From Trileptium ribeirensis (lineage: Eukaryota; Nematoda; Enoplea; Enoplida; Thoracostomopsidae), in assembly GCA_030248225.1 (NCBI GenBank), contig JASANE010026598.1:1-64000 (forward strand): a DNA stretch of 64,000 bases, in the 5' to 3' direction. Every line of letters begins with the position of its first letter. The first letter of the stretch is position 1. Below are positions 1 through 11,047 of the stretch, piece by piece. The position numbers were made by a program, and so were the translations under genes. The notes under the pieces are model-generated. The model did not search any database, was not told the DNA's origin, and worked only from the letters and a program-made list of their open reading frames with translations.

Positions 1-1968
1 GTTAGCATAAGAGATCCTACAATTAACTGTGTGTAATTCCCATGTGGCATCCAAACGACTCCATGGTCTGGTACTATTCTGCTCTATCCTTGTGTAATAT
101 GTGCGAAATGTCTATCTGTCTTTATAAGTTTCTCCTCCGAAGTACGGAGCAAGTTACCTTGCATGGTAGTGTAGACATCGGTACGATTGTCCAACTGGTC
201 CGATTAGAAGATCGGTTTTGACATTTTAATTTAATGTACTCAGAGACGAGGTCACCCGAGATAATCCAGTCAAGGCAATGGATGCGTTGATCAGTTACAA
301 GCGCGTGCGGTTCGCAAAATGCAATGCCTGGACTGCGTTTACAAACGGCTAAATTCAATACTTCAAAGCGCGATGAAGATACGCGTGATGCATATTCTAA
401 TAGCGGTAATTTTACATGCGTTCTAGTAGCGGGTACATTCCAGCCAGTGTTATATATACGAAATACGGTCTTACATCATTCGTAGCGGGTAAGGGTAACT
501 GCAAAATAAATCCAAATCGAAAAGTATTCAGGTCAACATTAACTGGTAAAACTCTGCCAAATTGGTGTGCTAAATTAGGTTCATGGGCTAAAATCGACTG
601 GGAAATCCTTGGATCCATTTCAAACAAGCGTCTTAACATTAGGGCATCTACTACCGTCGGCGTTAATTCTCCGCTCAACATGGATTGCATTATGGCTTGG
701 ACGGACGACCGAATGTTGGCTCGAACGGTATGGGTAAGCAACATCTGGTTCACTTGCATTACTGCTCTATGTTGTGAGCATCTAACTTGTTCTACTATAT
801 CAACTACTTCCTGCATGCTATGGTGTAAAACTACATATAACTCTTCGTTCGCTTGGGTCAACTTCTTAATTTCTTTCGTATTACGTAGGGTAGCTTCCAG
901 AGTATCTCTCATATATGTTCTTATGGCATGCATTTGGTTTCCCATATTGTGTTTGTGAATGCCATTAAGATGGACGTTCCCATTCCTAAAAATCCTGACA
1001 CTGCTCCTGCTGCAGCTGCAATGAGCGTAACGAAACGCTTGCTTCTCTTAGGGTCGTTATGACAGAAGTGTAGGTTATTATAGCAAAATGTGCGCATAAG
1101 GTTTGAATAGTAACTAATATCTAGGACTCCATTGTAGGTTCCACTTAACTCTGTTCCTAATTCTCGCAGTTTTGTATAACTGCGGGTCCGTTGTGCAATT
1201 GTTCCAGTAACAACAATCGGCTGAGCACGAGCCATCCGCGTTGTATAACAAACAAGGGGTAACTTCGTCTGAGGGAGCTCTCATGTCTGGTCTCCAATCT
1301 CTTAATGTTAGCTGTAAAACCACAGGCAAATATGTGAACTGATCTGACGTGATCATTAGTCCTTGAGGTTCAACTACAACTCCTACTTGAGAGTTAACTA
1401 CAACTCCTAGACGGGATATTTTCTCACTCTTCTGCGTCGAAATTGCATGAGTGGTTGATATCAATGCCAACCACATAACTAAGAGAACTCCACAAATACC
1501 ATTAATTAAGGTACTAGTCCTGTATCCAATTAATGGTTTAGACGCGACTGGCGTCTGTTGAGGTTCCTCGGGGACTTGTTCTAATCCTACTTCATCCTGA
1601 CAGGGAAGACTTGTATCTCTGTCGTCGTGATCGTCATTCGGTTCAAAGTCAGTGTCCGTTTCATCTAGATATTCCTCCATCGCATCAGCTAACTGCTGAT
1701 CGAGGTCTTCTACTGAGGTGCTTCGTATTGGGGATTCACACGTTAACAAGGCTACTGGGTGTCTTAGTAGTTGTAGCTGGGCCTTTATCAGTTTCTGGCG
1801 ATCCTGGCGATGAGATTCATTCTCAAACGTTGTATGTTTCGTTATATGCTGTGTAAGCTCATCCACTGGGATACCATTGATACCTTGGTTTCGAAAAATA
1901 GTATCCAAGATATAAGGGGCATGTATGATTAGCTTGTGGAATTCCAAATTGCTACTGCGGTAGCTCAT
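1..1968 (-). pseudogene. Envelope-like glycoprotein gene, copy A (broken, runs off left edge)
   Basis: Looks like a class I-type fusion glycoprotein of an env-bearing LTR element, a family that mediates membrane fusion. The reading at 1114-1968 has a long charged leader of about 150 residues, then one hydrophobic signal/anchor segment (about 1444-1509), then a Cys-rich stretch near 1160-1200 with an N-glycosylation sequon. The reading at 921-1235 has a polybasic cleavage-like motif RSKR (1035-1046) followed at once by an Ala/Gly-rich hydrophobic segment like a fusion peptide (957-1034). The reading at 412-945 is helical and heptad-like. The frame changes near 1114-1235, 921-945 and 360-470, and again near 180-220, so the gene is not open as it stands. 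Positions 1-912 match 48211-49121 at about 99 percent, and the 3' end lies outside the window. The envelope identity is inferred from layout; the viral family is not resolved. Confidence 0.7.
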
Positions 1969-2027
1969 TCTTGCTGACTGTGTTCCTAATCCTATGAGGT
2001 ATGACCAACGAGGCCAAATAGTTCCAT

Positions 2028-3796
2028 CTAAATCGATAAAGGCACAACTTGTGAATAGGGTTCCTGTGTAACTCCATCTTCCGTAATATCCGTCAAAATA
2101 ACATTCGCTCTCGGATGAATCAAGGGCTTAGACAGATCAAGATGATTTTCTCCACATTTCAGGCAAGTGGGTCGATAACTTAACTCAGCCTTATAGGTTT
2201 CCTTCATGACTTGGCGGAGCGTGTGGCCATGACTAAAGACTAAAGGGACTAAAGCTATGATACTTAAGTAGATTCCTGAAGTTCTGTGTTCTATTGGTGA
2301 AACTACGCCTAATAAATGAGCTAAAACAGTTGCATCCCTTTTAAGTTCTGGCTGACTACATGCATCCGAACGTATCTCGAATAGTCGAGCTAGACTATTC
2401 AGTTGTTCTATTACAATAAGGGTACGTCGGTAAAAGAGAATTCTTGGTTGCGGTAAACAGTGCCATTCGAGGCCTAACCATTTACCGGTTACTATATTCT
2501 CCGCATTTTCCATTCGTCCTTCGTCTCGGTCTCCTGGATTGGGTTGAAATGGAGTAAATTCTATGCGTGGATAACGGTACTTCATCGATTTCACTTTCTC
2601 ACTGGGAATGGTGAACATGTACTCCTGTCCTAGAAGTCTGTTACGTTCTTTATTTGTCAGCGTTCTCAAAGTTCCAAACTCAATAGGTACATTATTATCA
2701 AAGTCCACTCGAAATAATTTATGTAGTCGTTCGTCCAATTCACGTAATCGTCTCGTTCTTTCCTCATTCACATATTCCAACAAAGTCTCAGGTATCCAAC
2801 TAAAGTCCATATCAATGTCACTATTATTATCATCTACAACTTCGCGTTCCTCCAACAAGAACGCGTTAGGCGACGTATTAAATTCTACGGAAGATATTCG
2901 ACTAGAGGGCTCTATTTCGGAGCTACAGTGCAAGTTCAGTAGACTCGGGTCGACTTCCCACTCCACATCCCTCGCTTCGTCATTGTTGGATTCACCTAAG
3001 TTACCCAGAGGCATACTCGGCACTCCTTCGATAGGGTCCTCCGCTTGTACTAACTCTTCGCTACGCTCCATAATCTTAGCAATTTCTTGATCACATTCTC
3101 CATCCTCACTGGATTCTTCGCTAACTAGCGATTCTTCACTCTGACTTAAATCCTTATTTATATTACTATCTTCAACTAGTAACTCAGCCCCACTGGCTTG
3201 ACTACTTTCTTTGGTTGGTCGTTGGCATTCCCATTTACCTGTCGAGTCCCACTCGTGTGGCGGCGGCGTATGTTGCTTACGGTAACAGGCTCTATAGGGA
3301 TCTTTCCAATATAACCAAACTTCCTGCTCGTCCTCATTTTCGTCATCTGATTCATCATTATTACTATTATTATCATCTTCTGTATGTGGAATCTCAAACT
3401 TTACCGATTTGGGCATCAACTTCACTAACCTTTCCTTATTAATAATCTCACTGGACTCAACTACTTTATCTTCCTTACTAACTTTATTTGGTTCAACAAT
3501 TTCATTGAAATTAACTTCATTATTATCTTCAATTACTGCACTAACTTCAACTACATTATTCTCATTACTATCTTCAACAACTCTATTACTATCAACTGCA
3601 TTACTTAAATCATTAACTTCTACAACTTCAATATTAGGGCGCTGCGTTCGGTCGGCTCCTGAAGACCCAATGCTACAGGCTCGTGCCTGAACAGACCCTA
3701 GGCAGGTCGATATATAACTCTGTTTACTCCCAATGATCATGTCCGTTTCATCGGTGAGGCAGTACGCAACTTGCTCTCTACCTCTACATGGGCACG
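2028..3796 (-). CDS. Acidic ORF of unknown function upstream of env in copy A
   Basis: I do not recognise this ORF. It is about 589 codons long and is the downstream part of an 845-codon open frame (2028-4565) whose first 256 codons are RT sequence, so its original start is lost at the junction near 3796. The first half is very rich in Asp, Glu, Asn and Ser, like a disordered linker. The second half (about 2030-2800) is more globular, with a hydrophobic stretch and a CxxC pair near codons 801-804, too little for a retroviral zinc knuckle. It ends 60 bases before the env-like reading, in another frame. By position it could be a gag-like or leader protein of the same element, but no capsid motif is visible. 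Copy B has no counterpart, because it is cut inside env. Confidence 0.45.
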
Positions 3797-5140
3797 AAAA
3801 TCCTCTGTTCAAATCTAAACTGGACATAAATTTAGTGTCTCGAAGACATCCTAAAATATCATCAATAGGGGGTAATGGGTATACATCTCGTTCGGCAACT
3901 AGGTTCAACTTACGGAGGTCGACACACAGGCGTAATGTTCCGTCACTCTTCGTTACGTATACTATGGGCGATCCCCATGGGGAATCGGAGGGAGTTATTA
4001 ACCCGGCTTCAACCATGTTATTTAATTCTTCTCGGAGGGGTTCTCTTAAAGAGTGGGCAAGGCGGTACGGAACTTGTTTAATCGGTCTGGCATTTCCAGT
4101 GTTAATCTTATGTTGATGTATGCCACATCGGCCTAAATCAAATGGATGGGTATTAAAAACATCTGAATTTTTTGAAATTACGGTTTTGAGTTGTTTCAAC
4201 TGGAAGGGAGTCATAGAGATATTAGAGAAATTAATCTCACTAAGGATTTGGATCGAACGTTCGGTGTCGATCGCTGTCTTTTGTTCATTAATAACTTGTA
4301 CGACATTATCGGTGGTTATTCCTAACCTATTACATTGCTTAACCCTTTTGGGCGGTCCCAAATTTAGTAGGAGATTATTTTGATCGTACAAGAGTTCAAC
4401 GGCAGACTCATCGAGGATTTCGATGTGTCCAATTATCTGTCCTGCATGAATTGCTGCAGGGAGGTTTCCAAAATTCATTACGGCTACGGGATTAATCGCT
4501 GTCCGGTTAGAACCAGAGCATGAGCGATCGCTAAATCGAGTATTAATGGGTCTGGTACAAGGCATTGACCCATAGGGGGTTGTGCAATTTCCGGCATTGC
4601 GTTGATAAGTAGTTCAGTATTAGGGGGAACTTGAACGTATTGTCGACTTACGACATTGATCACGGGTGGATGATAATCTGCTTGGTTGGCAAAAGGCACA
4701 GAGCATTTCTCCGAACCATTTGATAGATCTAGACAACGGTCTTTAAAATTTATGGCAACTTGTGGTAAGAAGGCCATAAAACCAGTTCCTAAAATACATT
4801 CGTAGAGGGTATCATTTGTAACCTGAAATTCACAGGGCACGGTAAGAGTTCCTATTGTTATGGGTACTTTAACTACTCCACTTATGGAAAGTTCTTGTTG
4901 TGTGGCGGAAACTATTCTCGTATTGGTAGATTCGCGGGGTCTAGTCCAAGTCGGGCTGCAGTAGCTTGGGATATAATGGAGACATCTGCTCCAGTGTCAA
5001 TAAGAGTATTTACGGGTGTTCCTAGGATAGTGGTGTTAATAATCAACGGAGTATTATTGGCTTTAATAGAATTGACTCGTTTGGTTACAATACCAGACTG
5101 AGACCGACTACGTAGTCGACGGATGGGGTTAGCGAATAAC
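3797..5140 (-). pseudogene. Protease plus N-terminal reverse transcriptase fragment, copy A
   Basis: This 1344-bp piece of a Ty3/Gypsy-type pol matches 46298-47641. I see one base difference, at 4013 (Val versus Leu codon). It carries the aspartic protease motif DTGAD (4984-4998) with the hydrophobic flank typical of retropepsins. After a linker come the first RT blocks, including a PWGSP-like motif, an LRLCVD block and the SSLDLNRGF block. The homology stops sharply at both ends: at 5140 it abuts an unrelated Gypsy remnant, and at 3797 it abuts the acidic ORF. The catalytic YxDD box is absent, so the piece is not functional alone. Near-identity with copy B means recent duplication, gene conversion or an assembly join. 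Confidence 0.85.
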
Positions 5141-5175
5141 GACGACGACCGTATGCCATTTGACCTGACAGTATG

Positions 5176-5804
5176 TCAGAGTAATTTTAGCGAAGAAGCA
5201 CCGAATTTACATTTGTCGGGATTGATTGTCAACCCTCCCGCATTTAAACCTTTGAACGATAACTCTAGATGGCGAATGTGTTCTTCGTAATTGGCGCTGG
5301 CCCCGAGTATTTCATCTACATGCGCATAACAGAAGTTAAGACCACACATTGTCTGGTCAATAAACCTCTGAAACGTTTGTCCGGCGTATCGTAATCGGAA
5401 AGGCATTTGGTCATATTCGTACAGGCGAAATGGAGTCGTGCTTGCCGTTGTGGGAATGTCGTCCACGGCCACAGAAATGCGATGGTATGTGCGTACCAGA
5501 TCGACCTTGGAAAATGGTTTTTCCGGACAAAATCACCGTGAAATCCAGAATATGTGGAATTGGATAACGGCCTGGCACGGTCCCGTTGTTTAAGGTCCGT
5601 TAGTCGCCGTATGGTTGCCACTCACCATTTTTCTTCAGGACTATATGCAAACGCGACGCATTTGCGCGAGAGGACGGTAGTATTATCCCAAGTTCCAAGA
5701 TGTGGTTGAATTCCTGTTTTGTGACTTTGGTACCGTGGTTCAGTAAATGTGAAAGATGATACACGTGTTCGTAGTTCACTGAACTCGGTGCCGAGTGATT
5801 TCAC
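5176..5804 (-). pseudogene. Reverse transcriptase remnant of a second Gypsy-type element
   Basis: Fragments in at least three frames resemble RT of the common animal Gypsy lineage. Around 5176-5472 the blocks TTPFRLYEY, MPFRLRYAGQTFQRFIDQ and INPDKCKFG line up with the family's TTPFGLFEF, MPFGLRNAAQTFQRF and INPAKCVFG. The catalytic box reads YAHVDE instead of YVDD-like, so the second catalytic Asp is replaced by Glu. The parts at 5316-5621 and 5622-5804 carry earlier RT blocks in shifted frames. Several in-frame interruptions show long decay. It is unrelated at sequence level to copies A and B and lies in the same strand order as the gag remnant next to it. Confidence 0.8.
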
Positions 5805-5839
5805 TTCAGCAGATACAGAATCACTCGCAGCAACGGATG

Positions 5840-6350
5840 TTATGACGGGGTTGGTATCTCCATGACCTTGTCAGCTAAAGCTGCGGTGGGCTCGAGACTT
5901 GGCGATTTGAATGCAGCAACAACAACCTGAAGGTGCGTAGGGAGATGCTGAAGAAAGTGCTGTCGCAGAATAGACTGGTCGAGGGCCGAATGGTGAGAAC
6001 CCAACAGCTGGCGCATATGCCGAAGAAGTTGCGACGGTTTGGTGTCGCCCAATTATTCCGCATTCAACAATGTATGCGGAGAGTCTTTGAACAAGCTGTT
6101 CTCGAAGGACATCGTATGGCATTAAGGCTGGAGGATTAATCAGCAGATCGCGTACCTCGGTTTTATTCTCGGGACAAAGTGAACCGACGACGTAGTAAAA
6201 TTTCGTTGACTGTGTAGAGATTCCAGGTGTTGCAAATTGTGCCTCGACTTGGGCGAACCATAGTTCTGGGTCCGCTGGGCCAGACGGCGGAAGCTTAATG
6301 GTAACACTAGTCACAGTCGCGACATCTTGTTGCGTATCGTATGTCATCAT
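5840..6350 (-). pseudogene. Gag-like remnant of the second Gypsy-type element
   Basis: Starting from the ATG at 6348-6350, the reading contains KLPPSGPADPELWFAQVEAQF and TKFYYVVGSL, the hallmark opening of Gag in this Gypsy lineage (usually KLPPFWPxxPxLWFAQVEAQF ... TKFxYVVxxL). Near 6040-6060 the frame shifts, and the continuation at 5840-6052 has the next Gag block (KPSQLLRHMRQLLG ... LPTHLQVVVAAF). The family's following nucleocapsid and protease parts are missing between 5840 and 5804. The element is a short, frameshifted fragment with no LTR that I can see. Confidence 0.8.
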
Positions 6351-7180
6351 TTATCAGTTACTAGTCTTCTTGCTAGCGACGTCGGCTATCGTACGATTCT
6401 TTGACTGTGACCGGGTGAGCTTGATTGAACGGGCCCGTGAAAACTATTGAATTGGAGCCGTTGCTAGAACGTTGGCACGATTTTTATCAGATAACAATCA
6501 TAATCATTAGTTTTAATAACAGTTAACCATGTCAATTCAGTTAGTGTTCCGTTTGCCCTTGATGTGTGCTTCGGCCTTCCGCGGCGGATCCAAGAGCACG
6601 AATGATTGATTAACTCTCGAGGGCGTCGTCTCGATTTACGACATGAGGCGCCTTGTTACCGTCAGTGTAGGATCAGCTCGTTTGAAGTGATTTGACAATC
6701 GATTTGATTGTTGTTGCTGGTCGATTACCCCAAAACTGTTTACGACATTAGTGGCTGAACCTTTCGCGGATCGTCTTCGAACCGGAAGCGCGGCGCGCAG
6801 AACGTGTGACGTTGAGTGTCAACTAAACATAGTTAACTAAACAAGGAGCTGCTTGGGCGGTAAAAAAGTAGTGATCATAATATCCAAGTCTAAAATCGTG
6901 ACAAACCGCAATAAAACGATAGAATTGAAATAAGCTGAACTCCGGTTCAGCAATGTAGTAGTTTCATAACTACTTGACAATAAATATGTATGAAGGTAGG
7001 ACGCAATTGACTTTATTGGGCTACCATCTAAAACTTAAATCCAACGAAATCATTAACATAATTACCCTGGCTAGAGTTTACAGCTGAAAACCGGTTCTCG
7101 ACATCTACAGTGCATAATTAGCTTTCATTCAAATAGCTACCATTTCGTTGTCTTCATTGATCAATCTTTACTTTGCCACA
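6351..7180. other. No gene seen; flank of the Gypsy gag remnant
   Basis: No coding stretch, tRNA or repeat was recognised in these 830 bases. By position the part near 6350-6900 could be the 5' untranslated region or LTR of the second Gypsy element, but no paired LTR is present and I cannot support that. Confidence 0.3.
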
Positions 7181-7691
7181 GGTCGCCAAAAATGTTATTT
7201 CGGATCCTAAAAGTGTCAGTTTGAGCCATTTTGTTGTTATGTATCTTATGTGACGTAAAGTGATACAAATAGGTGCAGAATGGCTCCTCTCATTAGGAAG
7301 AGTGACATCAGCTGACGATACAGTTATTATAGATCGTCAAAATTATGATTTTTGATGCTACAAGTGTTAGTTTGAGTCATTTTGATTGTTTGGGACCATA
7401 TATATCCTATATTCCGTAAAGTGATACAGATAGGTGAAAATGGTTGCTGCCAGTGGGAACAGTCACTTCGGGTTACGATATATACCTAGTTATCGTAGAT
7501 CGTCAAAATTGAGATTTTCGGCCCTGTAGGTGTCAGTTTGACCTATGTTTGTGCAATTGAAGCGATTTTATGTATCCTATATCACGCAAAATTATACAGA
7601 TGGTAGAAAATGGCTGCTCTCCGCGGCAACCGTGACTGGCTGCCGATGTAGTTGTCATAGTTCAACAAAATTGGGATGTTGGACCATAAAA

Positions 7692-8074
7692 CTGGCCTGT
7701 CCACAGCCCTCCAAAAAGTGGTGGGGAACTTCGGGGGGCCCCCATGTTCATTCTCGGGGGAAATTTCAAAGTGGGGGGGGGATAAATTTTGCTTAAAAAT
7801 ACAAAATATTTCCATATTTTCATGCATTTTTACTACTGTGAACGTACTTTCAAGCTAAAAAACAATATTTTAGCATTATAAATAGTGGTAATTAATGTTT
7901 AAAAAACAATTTGCAAACAAAGAACATAAATTTTCAGACATAAAAAAATTTTGGAATTAGTTGAACATGGGGGTTTCAGCCGAGTGGGGGGACAGACATG
8001 GGGGAAAATCTCACGACCATGGGGGGATTTGGAAAGTGGGGGGGTCCCCCCCACCCCCCACTGTGGACAGGCCA
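7692..8074. mobile_element. 383-bp non-autonomous TIR element inserted in the satellite
   Basis: The ends are perfect 14-bp inverted repeats (TGGCCTGTCCACAG at the left, its complement at the right). The direct repeat ATAAAA lies on both sides (7686-7691 and 8075-8080). An uninterrupted satellite unit at about 8388 carries that hexamer once, which supports a 6-bp target duplication. The interior has no ORF and is G-rich near both ends. Related, less perfect elements are at 18857-21202 and 33252-33624. This is a MITE-like element; its superfamily is not determined. Confidence 0.85.
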
Positions 8075-9156
8075 ATAAAAGTATCAGTTGTAGTCATTTT
8101 GATATCATATTTATGTATCCTATGTCATGAAAAATGATATATAAATAGGTGAAACATAGTTGCTCTCAGTGGGAACAGTCACTTCGGCTGTCGATATACT
8201 TATCAGATCGTCAAAATTGATCTTTTCGGCCCTGTGCCAGTTTGAGCTATGTTTGCGCAGTTGAAGTGAGTTTATGTATCCTATGTCACGTAAAGTGATA
8301 CAGATGGTGAAAATGACTGCTCTCCGCGGCAACAGTGACTGGCTGCCGATGTAGTATTCATAGATCGTCAAAATGTTGATGTTGGATCATAAAAGTATCA
8401 GTTTTAGTCATTTTGATATCATATTTATGTATGCTATGTCACGAAAAATGATACAAATAGGTGAAAATAGTTGCGCTTAGTGGGAACAGTCACTTCGGGT
8501 AACGATATAGTTATTGATCGTCAAATTTGAGATTTTCGGCCCTTGTGAGTTTGAGCTATTTTGGCGCAGTTGAAGCGATTTTATTTACATTGTCACGTAA
8601 AGTGATACAGAAACATAGGTGAAAATGGTCGTTCTCGGTGGGAACAATGATTTCGGCTGATGATAATATATATAGTTATGATAGATCGTCAAAATTGTGA
8701 CTTTAGGTCCTACAAGTGTCAGTTTGAGCTATTTTGGTGCAGCTGAAGCGATTTTAATGTGTTCCTGTGTCTTGTAAAGCGTTACAGATAGGTGAAAAAT
8801 GGTTGATCTTGATGAGACCAGTGATATCGACTGACGATATAGTTATCATAGATCGTCCAAATAGTGAGTTTAGGCCTTGTGATATATAAGTGAAAAATAA
8901 TTGTTCCCAGTGGAACAGTGACTTCAGCTGATGGTAATATATAATTATCGTGGATGGTAAAATTTTTATTTTAGGCCCTATAAGTGTCAGTTTGAGGAGT
9001 TGTTTTGGGGCAGTTGAAGCTATTTTATGAGTTCTATGTCACATAAATGTTTGAGATACGTGAAAAACAGTTGCCCTCGGCAAGAATAGTGACATCGGCT
9101 GATGACGTAGTTATCATATTCGGTAAATATGTTAATTTAGATCCTAAAAATGTCAG

Positions 9157-9520
9157 TTTTTTTGACGGCAAACTAATATGGTCAACACTCAGTCCGGAAA
9201 AGCCTGTTCCATACGGCGTCTTCCCGAGCACATCGCGCCAAATCGACTTGTTTTAAATTTGGATAATGGAACGCGATCGGGTGTGACATACCAAAGCGAA
9301 ACGGTTTTTTGACGGCAAGGTAATATGGCCAACATTCAGTCCAGAACAGCCTGTTCCATGCGGCGTCCTCCCGAGTACATGACGTTAAATCGATCCGTTT
9401 AAATTTGGATAATGCAACGCAATCGGGTATGACATATATACCAAATCGAAACGGTTTTTTTGACGGCAAACTAATTTATGGCCAACACTCAGTCCGGAAG
9501 AGCCTGCTTCATTTTGCTCT
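9157..9520. repeat. Tandem repeat, about 149-bp unit, 2.4 copies
   Basis: Units begin with TTTTTTGACGGCAA at 9157, 9305 and 9455. Each continues with AACACTCAGTCCGGAA and CCTGTTCCAT before TTTAAATTTGGATAATG. The sequence is unlike the surrounding 165-bp satellite unit, so it is a separate tandem duplication inserted in that array. The third copy is cut short. Confidence 0.85.
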
Positions 9521-10165
9521 GCGATCCATGATTCTATGGGTGCGGGGGTATGGTGCCGCCATGGTTAATCAACCCAAAATTCCTAATTTTACTTTTACGT
9601 CCTGGAAGGATGATAGCTTGCCCTTGGGGGTTTTGGGGCATTTGAAACTTATTGTCGGTGTTAGTTTTGTTCTAACTTGTGCGGTATTGTGTGATATCCA
9701 CATATAGCATATCGACGTGTGCTATCGAGAGCTCATTGGCTGTGTACGCAAAAGGCGTAGGTGTACCTAAGCTTCACTACGTTCTGAAATCTCGATAAAG
9801 TTACTAGTCATAGATCATAAAAATTGTGATTTTAGGCTTTGTGTCAGTTTTAGTTATTTTGGTGCAGTTGAAGCTTTTTTGTATCCTATGTCACTTGCAG
9901 TGATACAGATAGGTGAAATTGTTTGCTTTCGGCGAGAACAGTGACTGTGGTTGACAATATATTTACCATTATTGTGATTTTAGGCCATACAAGTGTCAGC
10001 TTGAGCTAGTTTGGTGCATTTGACGCGATTTTATGTGTATAGTATCTCACGTTAGGTGAAAATGATTGCTCTTGGTGGGAACAGTCACTTTGGCTGCCGA
10101 TGTAGTAATAATCGACCGTCAAAATGGTGATTTTGGAGGCTAAAAGTGTCAGTTTCAGTCATTTT

Positions 10166-10786
10166 GAAGAAGATTCTTGTAGGTAAGAAAAATGAGGCTG
10201 TCTAGATAGAAAAATGCTTTTAGCGGGCAAGGAAAAAGAAACCCTGTAAAAAGCAGTAATCGAAAAATAATAAGTTTCTTAAACTGCTGTATTGGAAATA
10301 TACTGTTTTTATTGTTTTATTATTGTAGTAGTGGTAAAGTGGAAATTGTTATGACAGCTTAGGTATTGGAAAAGGCTTTGGGTTAATTTGTACTTTAGGT
10401 ATGTTGGAAACACCTTTTTAAAGTAAATCAGCCGCTAAAACGAACGTTCCCTTTTGTTACATTATTAAAATTTTTCAATGAAGCTAATAATAAACATTTC
10501 TAATAGTGCATTTAGTCGCAAAATGCACATGGACGTCACAGATCATCAAAATTGTTATTTTTATGATCAGGAACTGTTCTATTCAGGGATTTTCGTTGTT
10601 CGAGGCAGTGTTAAATCGTTTTACAATATCCTGTCCTGGCTGTCGTAATAATTTCTGTTTCACTACTACTGCTACAAAAAACAATAAAGCGCATTTTTTC
10701 AAATACAGCAGTACCGAGCGGTGCACTGCGGTTTGTTTTACCTTGCAAGCTAAGGGCATTTTTCTCTCTAGTTATTTATAAACTAA
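10166..10786 (+). other. 5' flank of the IMMP2L-like gene
   Basis: AT-rich and without a coding stretch that I can support. A lone satellite-like piece lies near 10540. No TATA box, initiator or CpG island stands out. The codon just before the gene's ATG is an in-frame TAA (10784-10786). Confidence 0.4.
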
Positions 10787-11047
10787 ATGTATACTTTCAC
10801 ACGAACCTTACTTCGTAATGTCCCGGTCGCCTTAACAGCTGCCGATATATTTGGTCATGTGAATCTTGTAACTGGTCCGTCGATGCAACCCGCGTTGAAC
10901 CCCGACAATAATCGAATATTGTCGGATGTTGTTTTTGTCGATCGAGCGGTGACAATACACTATGACATTAGTCGCGGCGACGTTGTCGTACTGTATCCGC
11001 CGAACGAGCACGGCCAGCGCTTGATTAAACGCGTTATTGCTGTTGAG
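10787..11047 (+). CDS. IMMP2L: IMMP2L-like mitochondrial inner membrane protease subunit 2, exon 1
   Basis: This is the N-terminal half of an S26-family signal peptidase. In the family, Imp2 works in the mitochondrial inner membrane and removes sorting signals from intermembrane-space proteins. The exon has 87 codons and ends at a GAG followed by a GT donor (11048-11049). The start is fixed by the in-frame TAA directly before the ATG. A short hydrophobic N-terminus (VPVALTA) precedes box B, GPSMQPALNP, with the catalytic Ser at residue 32. RGDVVVLYPP follows, then LIKRVIAVE with the catalytic Lys at residue 81. Ser-Met-Gln-Pro and Lys-Arg-Val-Ile are diagnostic of the Imp branch. The N-terminus is about 12 residues shorter than the human protein. 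The exon joins exon 2 in phase 0, and the family block continues across the join without a gap. Confidence 0.93.

Larger units (their letters stand above)
7181..10165. repeat. Decayed satellite array, unit about 165 bp
   Basis: A degenerate unit recurs head to tail. It begins near the motif GATCGTCAAAATTGTGATTTT, then AAGTGTCAGTTTGAGC, then TATCCTATGTCACGTAAAGT, then GATACAGATAGGTGAAAATG, then a stretch reading like GGGAACAGTGACTTCGGCTG. Unit starts fall near 7182, 7332, 7496, 7661, 8206, 8361, 8513, 8683, 8850, 8950, 9113, 9810, 9970 and 10112, mostly 150-170 bp apart. The larger gaps are explained by the inserted element at 7692-8074 and a separate repeat at 9157-9520. A lone related piece lies near 10540. 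There is no conserved coding frame. Confidence 0.85.

Noticed and set aside
7181..10165. CRISPR-like regular array
   Set aside because: Units are 150-170 bp, degenerate throughout and without constant repeat and unique spacer; it is a satellite in a eukaryotic context.
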